In this document: piece after piece, positions 1 through 8,839 of the stretch
Position numbering within the stretch: position 1 is the stretch's first letter
How the letters are laid out: every line of letters starts with the position of its first letter
Assembly: GCA_913052275.1 (NCBI GenBank)
Contig: CAJXDX010000009.1
Location: forward strand, 1 to 20,368
Source of the DNA: an uncultured Pseudomonadota bacterium
GTDB taxonomy: Bacteria; SAR324; NAC60-12
Reading direction: 5' to 3'
DNA: 20,368 nucleotides
The notes under the pieces: generated by a model
What the model was told of the DNA's origin: nothing
Databases searched by the model: none
What the model saw: the letters and a program-made list of their open reading frames with translations, nothing else
Made by a program: the position numbers and the translations under genes

Positions 1-587
1 CGGAACTGCTGTACCGTAGATCCGGAAGGAAAATTGAGAGTGAAGCAATTGCCGGGACTCGCCCCAGAGGTCTCACAATTGAGGATGATCAGCGCCTGGC
101 TTCTGAACTTCGTGACAGTGAAAAAGAACAGCGAGAACATTTGATGGTACTGGAAAGGATGGAACGGCTGCTTCAGCAATTTTGCAATAATACAGAAAGA
201 CTGTCTTATCTGGAACCGCTTCAACTTAGACATGTCCAGCATCTGCAAAGCAAGATGTACGGGTCCTTGCTACCGGAGATCAGCGACTCTGATTTACTAC
301 CCGTTTTTCACCCAACTCCTGCAGTTTCTGGAACGCCCGATTCGGAAGCACGTACTCTCATACGTGAACTCGAACCGTTTGATAGAGGATGGTACGCTGG
401 TCCTGTTGGCTGGATAAGCAGGAGCCAGGCAGAATTTGCAGTGGGAATTCGTTCTGGTTTATTATGCGGACGTATTTTGAGAATCTATACTGGAGCAGGA
501 ATTGTAGATGGATCTGTGCCTGATGAAGAATGGAGAGAGATCGAAATCAAACTCCAAAGTTGGCAATATTTACTGGGTCGGACGTGA
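1..587 (+). CDS. menF: Isochorismate synthase, C-terminal part (5' end outside window)
   Basis: This is the C-terminal half of a chorismate-binding enzyme that isomerises chorismate to isochorismate, the first committed step of menaquinone synthesis in the cytoplasm. The reading frame is open from base 3 and has no start in the window. Family motifs appear in the expected order: IESEAIAGTRPRG near the left edge (the conserved substrate-site segment), a RHVQHLQSK segment, HPTPAVSGTP, and a final FDRGWYAGPVGW block. The immediate neighbour menD, overlapping by four bases, supports menaquinone synthesis over siderophore or salicylate production (EntC or PchA relatives share the fold). The stop is TGA at 585-587. 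The isochorismate-synthase call is firm; separating MenF from EntC rests on the neighbour. Confidence 0.92.
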   Translation, partial: ELLYRRSGRKIESEAIAGTRPRGLTIEDDQRLASELRDSEKEQREHLMVLERMERLLQQFCNNTERLSYLEPLQLRHVQHLQSKMYGSLLPEISDSDLLPVFHPTPAVSGTPDSEARTLIRELEPFDRGWYAGPVGWISRSQAEFAVGIRSGLLCGRILRIYTGAGIVDGSVPDEEWREIEIKLQSWQYLLGRT

Positions 588-2332
588 ATTGGAATAAATG
601 CTGGGGAGAATGGATCATCGAGGAACTGGTGCGGCATGATATAGAATGTTTTTGTATTTCGCCAGGATCACGCTCCACTCCTCTTACTTCTGCTGTTGCT
701 GCTAATCCGAGGGCAAATGCAGTTATATGCTACGATGAACGTGCAGCTGCTTATTATGCCCTTGGTCATGCACGTGCTACCGGACTGCCGGCAGTGTTAA
801 TCTGTACTTCCGGGACTGCAGCGGCAAATTATTTGCCGGCAGTTATAGAAGCTTCCGTTGAACAAATACCTCTTCTTCTGATGACTGCAGACCGTCCCCC
901 TGAACTTCAGGACACCGGCGCGAATCAGGCAGTTAACCAGACACATCTTTTCGGTACGCATGTCCGCTGGTATTTTGATCCAGGCTGCCCAGGACCGGAA
1001 TTCTCTGCAGAAGCTTTACTTACCACAATTGACCATGCAATATTTAAAACACATTTTCCTTTGTCCGGCCCAGTACATCTAAATTTCCCATTCCGTGAAC
1101 CTTTCTTTGATACTGATGACCACGGAAAAAAAGTTCAATACAAGCTGACAAGTGATAAAAAACCCTATGTTCGCAATTCTGTTCCCCGAAAAATAATGCC
1201 GGTTGATGAAATAAAGGAATTAATAAAGAACCGTCCTGGATCAGGGATATTGAGTATCGGAAGAGTCCCCCGGGATTCGCTTGATTCCATCAGAATGCTG
1301 GCTGCAGAACTTGACTGGCCTGTATTTGCAGATATAACTTCCGGCCTTAGACTAGGAAATAAATGTCCAAACAGGATTACATATTATGATCAGTTGCTGC
1401 ATGAAGAACTGGACACCCCCAATTGGGAAACAGAAGCAATTTGGCATATTGGTTTCCCGCCTACTTCCAAACGATGGCTTACTTGCTGGGAACAGAAACC
1501 GGCACCTCAAATGGTATGGATAGCTGATCATTCAGAACGTCATGATCAGTCAAACCATTTTCGCTGGAAAATCGAAACAGATATTGATGAATTTTGTCAT
1601 TATGCAGTGAATGTTTTAAAGTTAGAAAAAAAGAAATATAAAAGAAAATCAAAAAAAGAAGATTGGCTTTATGCTTCAAAAATCGTTGAAAATCTGCTGG
1701 ATGAACACATTAATTCAAATGTTGAAAAAAAACAGATTGACGAATTTTGCCTTGTACGGAGACTGACTGAAATTATACCGGAAGATTTTGCTTTTTTTAT
1801 CGGAAACAGTCTCCCAGTTCGTGTGGTAGATATGTTTGGTTCCGGTAAGGGAGCTGATGTGGCCACAGCTCTCAATCGAGGCGCCAGCGGAATTGACGGG
1901 CTTATTGCTTCAGCTTGCGGTTATTCGGCAGGATTAAAACAACCGTTAACATTACTGATTGGTGATTTATCTGCCATCCATGATCTTAATTCATTTAAAA
2001 TGATTGCAGAATCTGAGATGCCTGTTTTGCTGGTGCTTATAAATAATCATGGTGGCGGAATTTTCTCATTTCTGCCTATATCCAGGCAAAAAGAAATGTT
2101 CGAAATGTTTTACGGTACACCACATAACCTTGACTTCCGGGCAATTTCAGAAATGTTTGAGCTGGAATATCACAGGCCGGAATCCATCAATTCATTTGAG
2201 GAAGATTATTTGATATCGGCTCAAAAAAACAAATCTGCAGTTTTCGAAATTATTACAAAGCGTGACCAGAACCCGAAACAACTTGATGAGTTTAAAATGA
2301 AATTAATGAAATGTGACTTTAGACCAAAATAA
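584..2332 (+). CDS. menD: SEPHCHC synthase, thiamine-diphosphate dependent (MenD)
   Basis: MenD condenses isochorismate with 2-oxoglutarate, using thiamine diphosphate and Mg2+, to give SEPHCHC, the second step of menaquinone synthesis. I chose the GTG at 584, whose last two bases form part of the menF stop (GTGA). It gives 582 residues beginning MNWNKCWGEW, matching the usual MenD N-terminus; an ATG at 530 would add 18 residues lying wholly over menF. Visible motifs are SPGSRSTP (about 26-33), YDERAAA with the cofactor-activating Glu near 52, TSGTAAAN (75-82), NRGASGID (431-438), and the diphosphate/Mg2+ motif from GDLSAIHDLN to NNHGGGIF (460-494). There is no clear ribosome-binding site, so translation is probably coupled to menF. 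The length is slightly above the E. coli enzyme because of a Lys-rich insert near 350-360. Confidence 0.95.
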   Translation: MNWNKCWGEWIIEELVRHDIECFCISPGSRSTPLTSAVAANPRANAVICYDERAAAYYALGHARATGLPAVLICTSGTAAANYLPAVIEASVEQIPLLLMTADRPPELQDTGANQAVNQTHLFGTHVRWYFDPGCPGPEFSAEALLTTIDHAIFKTHFPLSGPVHLNFPFREPFFDTDDHGKKVQYKLTSDKKPYVRNSVPRKIMPVDEIKELIKNRPGSGILSIGRVPRDSLDSIRMLAAELDWPVFADITSGLRLGNKCPNRITYYDQLLHEELDTPNWETEAIWHIGFPPTSKRWLTCWEQKPAPQMVWIADHSERHDQSNHFRWKIETDIDEFCHYAVNVLKLEKKKYKRKSKKEDWLYASKIVENLLDEHINSNVEKKQIDEFCLVRRLTEIIPEDFAFFIGNSLPVRVVDMFGSGKGADVATALNRGASGIDGLIASACGYSAGLKQPLTLLIGDLSAIHDLNSFKMIAESEMPVLLVLINNHGGGIFSFLPISRQKEMFEMFYGTPHNLDFRAISEMFELEYHRPESINSFEEDYLISAQKNKSAVFEIITKRDQNPKQLDEFKMKLMKCDFRPK

Positions 2333-2443
2333 GTAATTCCATACTGCTTAAAATGTATATCAGAAAATTAGTTTTTCAGATTCAGTTAATGAGAATTATA
2401 TTTTCTTTCTTCTTACCCGTACACTCTTGTCTCCCAAAAAGCC

Positions 2444-3559
2444 ATGTCAATACGCTATGATTTGCCCCTGATTGGAGCAACCTTGTTTTTACTCTCTTGG
2501 GGAACAGTTATGATATACAGTACAGGTGGTGTATTTGCAGACCTGCAGTACAATGACGGACAATACTTTTTATACCGCCATCTGATCCATGTACTTGCAG
2601 GACTTGCTGCTATGGGTCTTGCTTTGGCTGTTAATTACAAAAAATGGAAACAATTATCAATTTGGATGATGCTCGGAATACTAGTCTTACTGATTCTTGT
2701 TTTAATTCCTGAAATAGGGCACGAAGTAAAAGGAGGTCGACGCTGGCTTCGCTATGGTTCATTGAGTGTTCAGCCTGCTGAATTACTGAAGGTTGTTTTG
2801 ATTATTTATGTGGCATCATACCTGGAGAGAAAACAAGAATTGCTTGCTTCTTTCTTCCGGGGTTTGACACCAAACTTCATTGTCACTGGAATTTATCTTT
2901 TTCTTGTTTTGCTCCAACCAGACTTTGGTAATGTTATTTTGATTGCTACAACAGTCTTGCTTATGCTGTACGTTGGAGGAGGTCGTCCAGTCCACATTGC
3001 GGGCAGTCTGATTGGCATGGGAATAATCGCCGGATTATTGATTGCATCACATTCCTACCGTGTTCAGCGGATGCTGGCTTTTTTGAATCCCTGGGATGAT
3101 CCGCAAAATTCAGGTTTCCAAATCATCCAATCATTTATCGCCCTCGGTACTGGAGGATGGTTTGGCAGAGGACTGGGTGAAAGTTTTCAAAAAAGACTTT
3201 TCCTGCCTGATGCCCATACTGATTTTATTTTTGCAATAATTGGGGAGGAACTGGGGTTTTTATGGATTTCTGTGCTGATTATCATTTTTTCCGTCTTTAT
3301 CTGGCGAGGCTACTGGATTGCTTGGAATGCTCAGGATGCATTTGGTAAACACTTGTCATTTGGTGCAACAACATTAATAGGTCTTCAGATTGTTCTGAAT
3401 CTTTTCGTAGTTGTGGGACTTCTTCCGACAAAAGGCTTGCCACTTCCTTTCATTAGCTATGGTGGTACCTCTCTTGTGGTTTCAATGTTTTTGACGGGAC
3501 TCTTGCTTAATATAAGTGCATGTCTAAGACCTGTAGAAGCATCCCCTGAAAAAACTTAA
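2444..3559 (+). CDS. ftsW: FtsW, septal peptidoglycan glycosyltransferase (SEDS family)
   Basis: This is a polytopic inner-membrane SEDS protein that polymerises lipid II at the division septum, normally with a partner class B penicillin-binding protein. The 371 residues are mostly hydrophobic, with about ten likely membrane helices. Diagnostic segments are GGRRWLRYGSLSVQPAE (97-113), QPDFGN (158-163), LPDAHTDFIFAIIGEELG (254-271), and GLLPTKGLPLPFISYGG (325-341). Asp260 in the HTDFIF motif matches the position proposed as catalytic in SEDS enzymes. The LPDAHTDFIF and PTKGLPLPFISYGG forms point to FtsW over RodA. It stands apart from the usual mur/fts division cluster: menD is upstream across 111 bases and an ankyrin gene lies 25 bases downstream. 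The start ATG has no Shine-Dalgarno sequence. It could be an RodA/SpoVE paralogue, though I think that less likely. Confidence 0.9.
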   Translation: MSIRYDLPLIGATLFLLSWGTVMIYSTGGVFADLQYNDGQYFLYRHLIHVLAGLAAMGLALAVNYKKWKQLSIWMMLGILVLLILVLIPEIGHEVKGGRRWLRYGSLSVQPAELLKVVLIIYVASYLERKQELLASFFRGLTPNFIVTGIYLFLVLLQPDFGNVILIATTVLLMLYVGGGRPVHIAGSLIGMGIIAGLLIASHSYRVQRMLAFLNPWDDPQNSGFQIIQSFIALGTGGWFGRGLGESFQKRLFLPDAHTDFIFAIIGEELGFLWISVLIIIFSVFIWRGYWIAWNAQDAFGKHLSFGATTLIGLQIVLNLFVVVGLLPTKGLPLPFISYGGTSLVVSMFLTGLLLNISACLRPVEASPEKT

Positions 3560-3584
3560 GCCTCTGCCACTAAACCTCCACTTA

Positions 3585-6500
3585 ATGATTAAAGTTTATT
3601 TTTATATTGTAATCCGGAAAAAAAGGACTAACTGGTCCCGTTTTTTTTATCAGAAACCAATTGTTCGGACAACAATTCTACTTTCACTAATCTGCCCTTC
3701 CAAAACTGATTTTTTTCAAGGCTCGTTCAGATATTTTTCAACTAAACCTGCCTTTGCCCAGACAGAAAATAAGAAAACAGACACTCCAAAAAATCATCGA
3801 CTGGAAAATTTTCTCCTCAGTACCAAAGATCGGGATGAATGGACTCGGCTGATGCTTGCAATTTTAAATAGTGTGACGGCAGTTGAGAGTGTTTTATCTC
3901 AAGGTGTTAGAGTAAACATACGTGGTACAGACAGATTCCACGGGGTAACTCCCCTGATGTTTGCGTCCAGAATTGGTGAAGAAGTCATCGTTAAATTACT
4001 GGTTGAAAAAGGTGCCCGCCTGAATGATACAGATTCCCTAGGCAATACTGCACTTATAGAAGCAGCAAAAATGGGTTATCTGGATATAGTTAGATTTATG
4101 CTTCAGCAGGGAGCAAATCCTAATGCTAAAACTAATGAAAATTGGACTGCTTTAATGTTCGCTTCACATGAAGGACATGTGGAAGTTTTGGAAGCGTTGT
4201 TAAAATATGGTGCTAATTCTGATTCGCAGAATAAATTTGGTATGTCACCAGTCATGTATGCCTCTCAAAATGGTCATATCGAAATTTTGCAGAAATTAAT
4301 TAATCGCGATGCAAATGTGAATTTAACCTCACTAAATGGATCAACTGCCTTAATGTGGGCAATCCGTTCAGGCCACGAAAAAATTGCAGAACTGCTGTTG
4401 GAATCTGGGGCAAATCCTCACTCTTCCGAAAATGAGTTTCAAAGATCACCCTTGCTTCTGGCAGCAAAGTTCGGAAGAAAAGGCATTTTGAAAAGTTTGT
4501 TATTTTCCGGAGCAGATATTAAAGCAGTTGACAAACACGGAGCAAATGCTCTGATACTCGCTCTTGGCAACAGTCATTTTGAGACCGCAAGGCTGCTGAT
4601 TGAAGGAGGTATACCAGTCAATAATCCAAACCAAAATAAACTAACTCCGTTAATGATAGCATCTTCCAAAGGAAATTTTGAATTGACTGATATGCTGATT
4701 GAAAAAGGAGCCGAAGTTAATGTACTGGATAACAAAGGTAAAACCTCATTGATGTATGCGGCTGCTGAAGGAAACACAAAAATAGTTAAGCTGTTGCTAA
4801 GAGAGCAAAGCAGACTTGATTTTCGTGACCGTTTAGGCATGACTGCCTGGATGCATGCCGTGGAAAACAAAAATCTTCCAGTGGTTGAATTTCTCAGCAA
4901 AAAAGAAATTGATAATCATGAGAATCTTTTTTATGCAGTTTCTAATGGAAACCTTGAAGCAGTTAAAATCCTGCTAGAATTAAAAGCAAACCTAGAAGCA
5001 AGGGATGCACAAGGTTGGACACCATTAATGTGGGCAGCAAATAATGGGCATAAACAAATTTTAGAACATCTGCTGAAAGGTGGAGCTAAAATAAACCAAA
5101 TTGATGAATTAAATAAGAATGGACCTGGATGGACACCATTGATGCTGGCAGCGGGCAGCGGTCATCTCGAAATTGTTGAAATTCTAATTTCTAAAGGTAC
5201 CGATCCGACTGCTCGTGACACTGATAACTGGACAGCACTAACATGGGCCTCCTTCACTGGACACGCAGAAGTTGTGACTTTTTTGATACAAAATGCTGCA
5301 ATTATTGACCAGCGCAGTTCTGACGGTGCAACCCCTTTGATTTGGGCAGCTTCTCAAGGCCACACAAATGTAGTTCAGGCCTTATTAAGTAAAGGGGCAA
5401 AGATTACCAAGAAAGATGAAAACGGCAAAACTGCATTGGCACACGCTGCTCTACAGGGACACTTCTCTACGGCGAAGGCACTGATAAAATTTGGGGCTGA
5501 CTTAAATCACGACCTACTGTATGCAGCTCGCAGGGGGTATAACAAAATGGTTAATTTTCTGCTGAATGAAAAAGCTGATATTGATTACATTTCTGTGAAA
5601 AGTGAAACTGCATTGGCTCTCGCTATACAAGAAAAGCATATAGAAACAGCACGAATTCTACTGGAACGTGGAGCAAACACTGCTGTGCAAAATGCTAAGG
5701 GACAAACACCGTTGATGTCCGCTGTTTTAACTGGAGAAACTGAAATTGTAAAACTTATTTTTCAGCATCAAAAGCAGGAATCCTTGACTGCCGAACTTGA
5801 TACTGCTGATTTTATTGGCAATACACCATTAATGGTCTCCGCAGACAAAGGTTTTTTGGATATAGCAACATTTCTGCTTGAACGGGGAGCAAAAGTTGAA
5901 AGTATAAATCGCTGGAATGAAACAGCTTTGATGTTTGCTTCTTCAAAAGGGTTTCGTGAAATTGTCAGTCTGCTGCTCAAGCATGGTGCAGACATAGATG
6001 CCAGAGATATTTCTGAAAAAACTGCTTTACTAAGAGCTGTTCAAAATGGACACCTGCTAATTGTTGAGATGCTTCTTTTAAAAGGAGCAAATATGCATTT
6101 TAATGCTTTTGATCTTGGTGGGGAAGGAGGAACAGCACTTATACAGGCAGCAAGAAATGGCCATAACGATGTTTTGCAAAAACTTTTGAACGATGGTGCT
6201 GAAATCAATACAACTGAACTTATGTTCCACCACTCTGCCTTAATGGCTGCAGCACTGAATGGTCACGTTAAGAGCGTTAAACTCCTGCTGAATGCTGGGG
6301 CTGATCCGATGTTAAAAGACACTTCACAGCGTACAGCTTTATTGCTGGCAGCAACTAATAATCATTTATCAGTTGTAAAGCAGCTTGTGGATGCTAAACA
6401 AAATGGGAAGCAAACTGATTCCAACGGCAATGGTATCTGGCACTTAATGGCAATGAGTGATGGACAGAAAAATACAGAGGAGGACTCCACTGAATTAGTG

Positions 6501-6743
6501 AAGAAAGATAAAGATAATTTTAATTTAATGAAAGAACTGATTTCACAAGGAATTTCATTGGACTCCATAAACAACGATGGTGAAACAGCTTTGATAATAG
6601 CGGTAAAAAGAGAAAATTTGGAGTTAGTAAAAATATTGCTAAACCTGGGAGCTTCACCTGATATTCTGACACCTGATGGAGAGAATGCACTGTCACTGGC
6701 AGAAACATCCGGCAATAATGAGGTTTTAAATCTACTGCGCTGA
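3585..6743 (+). CDS. Giant ankyrin-repeat protein, about 28-29 tandem repeats
   Basis: The 1052-residue protein is almost entirely ankyrin repeats with a period near 33 residues, from about residue 83 (a degenerate first repeat) to the C-terminus. Typical units read G-x-T-P/A-L-M-x-A-A...G-H...V...LL...GA, with 'TPLMWAA', 'TALMFAS' and 'TALLLAA' variants. Several units are shortened, for example near 410-440 and 635-660, or carry inserts, as near 900-930. Such arrays form elongated protein-binding solenoids; no enzymatic domain is visible. Residues 1-60 are basic, with a short hydrophobic stretch (about 28-37) and an AFA-Q sequence at 56-59 that resembles a signal-peptidase site, but their spacing is poor for a standard signal peptide. 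It follows ftsW by 25 bases and lacks a Shine-Dalgarno sequence. The real start may lie a little downstream. Partner and cellular location are unknown. Confidence 0.9.
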   Translation: MIKVYFYIVIRKKRTNWSRFFYQKPIVRTTILLSLICPSKTDFFQGSFRYFSTKPAFAQTENKKTDTPKNHRLENFLLSTKDRDEWTRLMLAILNSVTAVESVLSQGVRVNIRGTDRFHGVTPLMFASRIGEEVIVKLLVEKGARLNDTDSLGNTALIEAAKMGYLDIVRFMLQQGANPNAKTNENWTALMFASHEGHVEVLEALLKYGANSDSQNKFGMSPVMYASQNGHIEILQKLINRDANVNLTSLNGSTALMWAIRSGHEKIAELLLESGANPHSSENEFQRSPLLLAAKFGRKGILKSLLFSGADIKAVDKHGANALILALGNSHFETARLLIEGGIPVNNPNQNKLTPLMIASSKGNFELTDMLIEKGAEVNVLDNKGKTSLMYAAAEGNTKIVKLLLREQSRLDFRDRLGMTAWMHAVENKNLPVVEFLSKKEIDNHENLFYAVSNGNLEAVKILLELKANLEARDAQGWTPLMWAANNGHKQILEHLLKGGAKINQIDELNKNGPGWTPLMLAAGSGHLEIVEILISKGTDPTARDTDNWTALTWASFTGHAEVVTFLIQNAAIIDQRSSDGATPLIWAASQGHTNVVQALLSKGAKITKKDENGKTALAHAALQGHFSTAKALIKFGADLNHDLLYAARRGYNKMVNFLLNEKADIDYISVKSETALALAIQEKHIETARILLERGANTAVQNAKGQTPLMSAVLTGETEIVKLIFQHQKQESLTAELDTADFIGNTPLMVSADKGFLDIATFLLERGAKVESINRWNETALMFASSKGFREIVSLLLKHGADIDARDISEKTALLRAVQNGHLLIVEMLLLKGANMHFNAFDLGGEGGTALIQAARNGHNDVLQKLLNDGAEINTTELMFHHSALMAAALNGHVKSVKLLLNAGADPMLKDTSQRTALLLAATNNHLSVVKQLVDAKQNGKQTDSNGNGIWHLMAMSDGQKNTEEDSTELVKKDKDNFNLMKELISQGISLDSINNDGETALIIAVKRENLELVKILLNLGASPDILTPDGENALSLAETSGNNEVLNLLR

Positions 6744-6769
6744 ATTTTTCCAGAAAAAACAGGAAAAAT
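6744..6769. terminator. Possible bidirectional terminator hairpin
   Basis: An inverted repeat pairs ATTTTTCC (6744-6751) with GGAAAAAT (6762-6769) around a 10-base loop. It begins directly after the ankyrin stop codon and lies before the 3' end of the convergent small gene. The stem is A/T rich and no separate U-tract follows, so this is a weak candidate based on position and symmetry. Confidence 0.35.
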
Positions 6770-6783
6770 ATCTTTCTATAATT

Positions 6784-7089
6784 TCAACTTCCTCTATTCC
6801 AGTAGTTTATCACTAATTTTTTCTCTCTCTCCAAGAATTCAATTTCGTTAATTTTGCCTTGAGTTAGGCCTCCTCTGAGATAATGTAATTTCGCCAGGAA
6901 TTCTTCTTTTGAATTGCAATGACTCCAGCCTCTTTCCTTCATGTGTACCAGTTTATCATACTCTTCCTGTGAAACTTCAACAGGGTTTTCCAGAGCGTGT
7001 GGTGTTAAGCAGATCACTGTTTGAAAACTAAAAATAGTAGAAATGACTGGTTTAGTGTAATACGTTAATAAATATTCTTGCATTAACAT
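6784..7089 (-). CDS. Small protein of unknown function with a SHOCT-like C-terminus
   Basis: This 101-residue frame is the only - strand gene within the + strand half. I do not recognise it as a named protein. Residues 33-101 look like genuine protein sequence: a charged segment (VEVSQEEYDKLVHMKERGW), then KEEFLAKLHYLRGGLTQGKI followed by an EFLEREKKL helix. That last part resembles the SHOCT pattern of two short helices split by a 'G-x-I-x-x-x-EF' turn. The N-terminal 30 residues are more hydrophobic and contain no convincing membrane segment, so the true start could be downstream of 7089. The gene does not overlap either neighbour: the ankyrin gene ends at 6743 and lnt starts at 7119. SHOCT domains usually bind other proteins or nucleic acid, but nothing here shows the role. 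Chance coding is possible. Confidence 0.5.
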   Translation of the reverse strand: MLMQEYLLTYYTKPVISTIFSFQTVICLTPHALENPVEVSQEEYDKLVHMKERGWSHCNSKEEFLAKLHYLRGGLTQGKINEIEFLEREKKLVINYWNRGS

Positions 7090-7118
7090 AATATGCTTTC
7101 AAGTCACCCACATAGTCC

Positions 7119-8801
7119 ATGACCATCGACAACAATTTTCAAATTTCAAGCACAAACATCATAACCCCGTTCTGGATTGGGAGTATTGTGTCAGGTATTT
7201 TGCTTGGTCTTAATGCTCCTGGATTTGGAACTCACTGGATCGGTTTAGTTTGTTTTTTTCCATTGATATTTACTCTTGAACAATTACATAAAAAAACATA
7301 CATCACATTCTGGAAACGCTGCCTAGTGTTTTCAGGGGTTTGCTGGCTTACAGGGGGGATTGCCTCTTTAATAGGAGGGCATTGGATTACAAACAGTATA
7401 CATGTTTTTGGTCACATTCCTTGGATCTTTTCCTTGCTGATCACAGGAGCAGGATATGGTTTGGAAGTTGGCCTGCAGCTTTTTGTTTATTTTGCCATTC
7501 CATTACTTTGCATCAGAAAACTCGGCAACTGGGAATTACTATTGCGTCTGGCATATGTGATCGCAATTGATCCATGGTATCCTCGCTTGATTCATTGGAA
7601 TTATGGGGGGCTGACTTTTTCGCAGTTTCCCTTTCTTGAACAAGTAGCAGATATCATCGGTTCATCCGGACTTCTTCTCTACAGTGCCGGATTGCCATAC
7701 CTGCTTATTGCTTGGTGGCGTTTAAAATCAGATGGAAAGAATTTAAATGATAATGATGTAAGATATAAGTTTCTCAAACGAGTAATTGCTGCATATTCAT
7801 TTTTGTGGGCTGTTGGTCTATGCTACGGTGCATGGCGAATACAGGATATCAATGAAAATGTTAACATGCCAAATTCTGATTCATTTTTAAATGTCATAGT
7901 TATTCAGCCAAATTTTTCTCTGCAGGATCTGGCTTCAAACCCAGAACTTGCTCATTCAAAACGACAAGGTAATCTGGAAAGTTTGCTTAAGGATTCGAAG
8001 AAGTACTTGTCAAAACTTTCGAAACAAACTGACGAACCCACACTGTTGGTTTGGCCGGAATCAGTTTTTCCACATCCTTTTTTCAAGGTAAATGAAGCCA
8101 GTCAAAAAGTAATGCGATTTGCAGAAGAAAATAATACTTCCGTCTTATTTTCTACTGTTGACTGGGAAAACAACCCGACCGGAAGAAAATTTCATGGTGT
8201 ATCTGTGCTGGTGGGATCAAATGGTGAAGTACTGGGCAGATACAATAAAATATTCCTCATTCCTTTTGGTGAGATGATTCCATTTTCGGATATTTTTCCT
8301 GAAGCTGCATCTTGGCTTCGCAACAACATAGCAAACATGTCCGAGTTTGATCCGGGGCAGGATTACAAGGTGTTTTCCTTATCAGAAAAAGTTCGACTCT
8401 CTGCTCCAATTTGCTTCGATGTTTTCTCTCCGGAGGTTGTGCGTGGAATGTCCCTCAATGGAGCAAATCTTGTGGTGAATCTCAGCAACCTGGCCTGGTT
8501 TGGACGTACCACTGCATCAGACAACATGGTTGCGGTTTTGCGCTGGAGAGCCATAGAAAACAGAGTCCCGGTTGTCTTTGCATCAAACAATGGAGAAAGT
8601 GTTTTCATCGGCGCAGACGGAAAAAACCTGAGCAGGCAATTGGGGCTTTTTGAAGAAGGAGCGCTAATCGCTAGACTTCAACTTCAATCACGTTTCTCAT
8701 TCTATCGCAAGTACGAAGAATGGATTCGCGGAGGATTTGTTTTTATATTTATTGTACTGATTTTTCTTGCACATGTACGCGGGAAAATATTTCAAAAATA
8801 A
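7119..8801 (+). CDS. lnt: Apolipoprotein N-acyltransferase
   Basis: Lnt is an inner-membrane enzyme that moves an acyl chain from a phospholipid to the N-terminal cysteine of apolipoproteins, the last step of lipoprotein maturation in Gram-negative bacteria. The 560 residues show a hydrophobic N-terminal half with about six to seven helices, a periplasmic nitrilase-like domain (about 255-525) and a final helix near 538-552. The catalytic triad is visible: Glu314 in VWPES, Lys377 in YNKIFLIPFGEM and Cys432 in ICFDV, with Glu385 eight residues after the Lys as in E. coli (K335/E343). The residue two after the Cys is Asp434, where E. coli has Glu389. The start lies 29 bases from the divergent small gene and lacks a Shine-Dalgarno sequence. 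The call is firm. Confidence 0.95.
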   Translation: MTIDNNFQISSTNIITPFWIGSIVSGILLGLNAPGFGTHWIGLVCFFPLIFTLEQLHKKTYITFWKRCLVFSGVCWLTGGIASLIGGHWITNSIHVFGHIPWIFSLLITGAGYGLEVGLQLFVYFAIPLLCIRKLGNWELLLRLAYVIAIDPWYPRLIHWNYGGLTFSQFPFLEQVADIIGSSGLLLYSAGLPYLLIAWWRLKSDGKNLNDNDVRYKFLKRVIAAYSFLWAVGLCYGAWRIQDINENVNMPNSDSFLNVIVIQPNFSLQDLASNPELAHSKRQGNLESLLKDSKKYLSKLSKQTDEPTLLVWPESVFPHPFFKVNEASQKVMRFAEENNTSVLFSTVDWENNPTGRKFHGVSVLVGSNGEVLGRYNKIFLIPFGEMIPFSDIFPEAASWLRNNIANMSEFDPGQDYKVFSLSEKVRLSAPICFDVFSPEVVRGMSLNGANLVVNLSNLAWFGRTTASDNMVAVLRWRAIENRVPVVFASNNGESVFIGADGKNLSRQLGLFEEGALIARLQLQSRFSFYRKYEEWIRGGFVFIFIVLIFLAHVRGKIFQK

Positions 8802-8839
8802 TTTCCCTTCATACTAACACAATATTTTCAAGGAGAATA

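Noticed and set aside
530..583. ATG at 530 as the menD start
   Set aside because: It would add 18 residues lying wholly over menF. The GTG at 584 overlaps the menF stop and gives the usual MenD N-terminus.
3585..3760. Lipoprotein signal in the ankyrin protein (Cys near residue 37)
   Set aside because: The residues before the Cys are SLI, which does not fit a lipobox because the -1 position should be Gly, Ala or Ser.
4574..4900. Open frames on the - strand within the ankyrin gene (also 5768-5995 and 6362-6715)
   Set aside because: Their repetitive Ser/Phe/Ala patterns are antisense echoes of the repeats, with no protein-like motif.
8720..8839. Long 5' extension of the dehydrogenase gene
   Set aside because: It overlaps lnt by 82 bases and adds a stretch unlike SDR proteins, while a clear AGGAG precedes the ATG at 8840.
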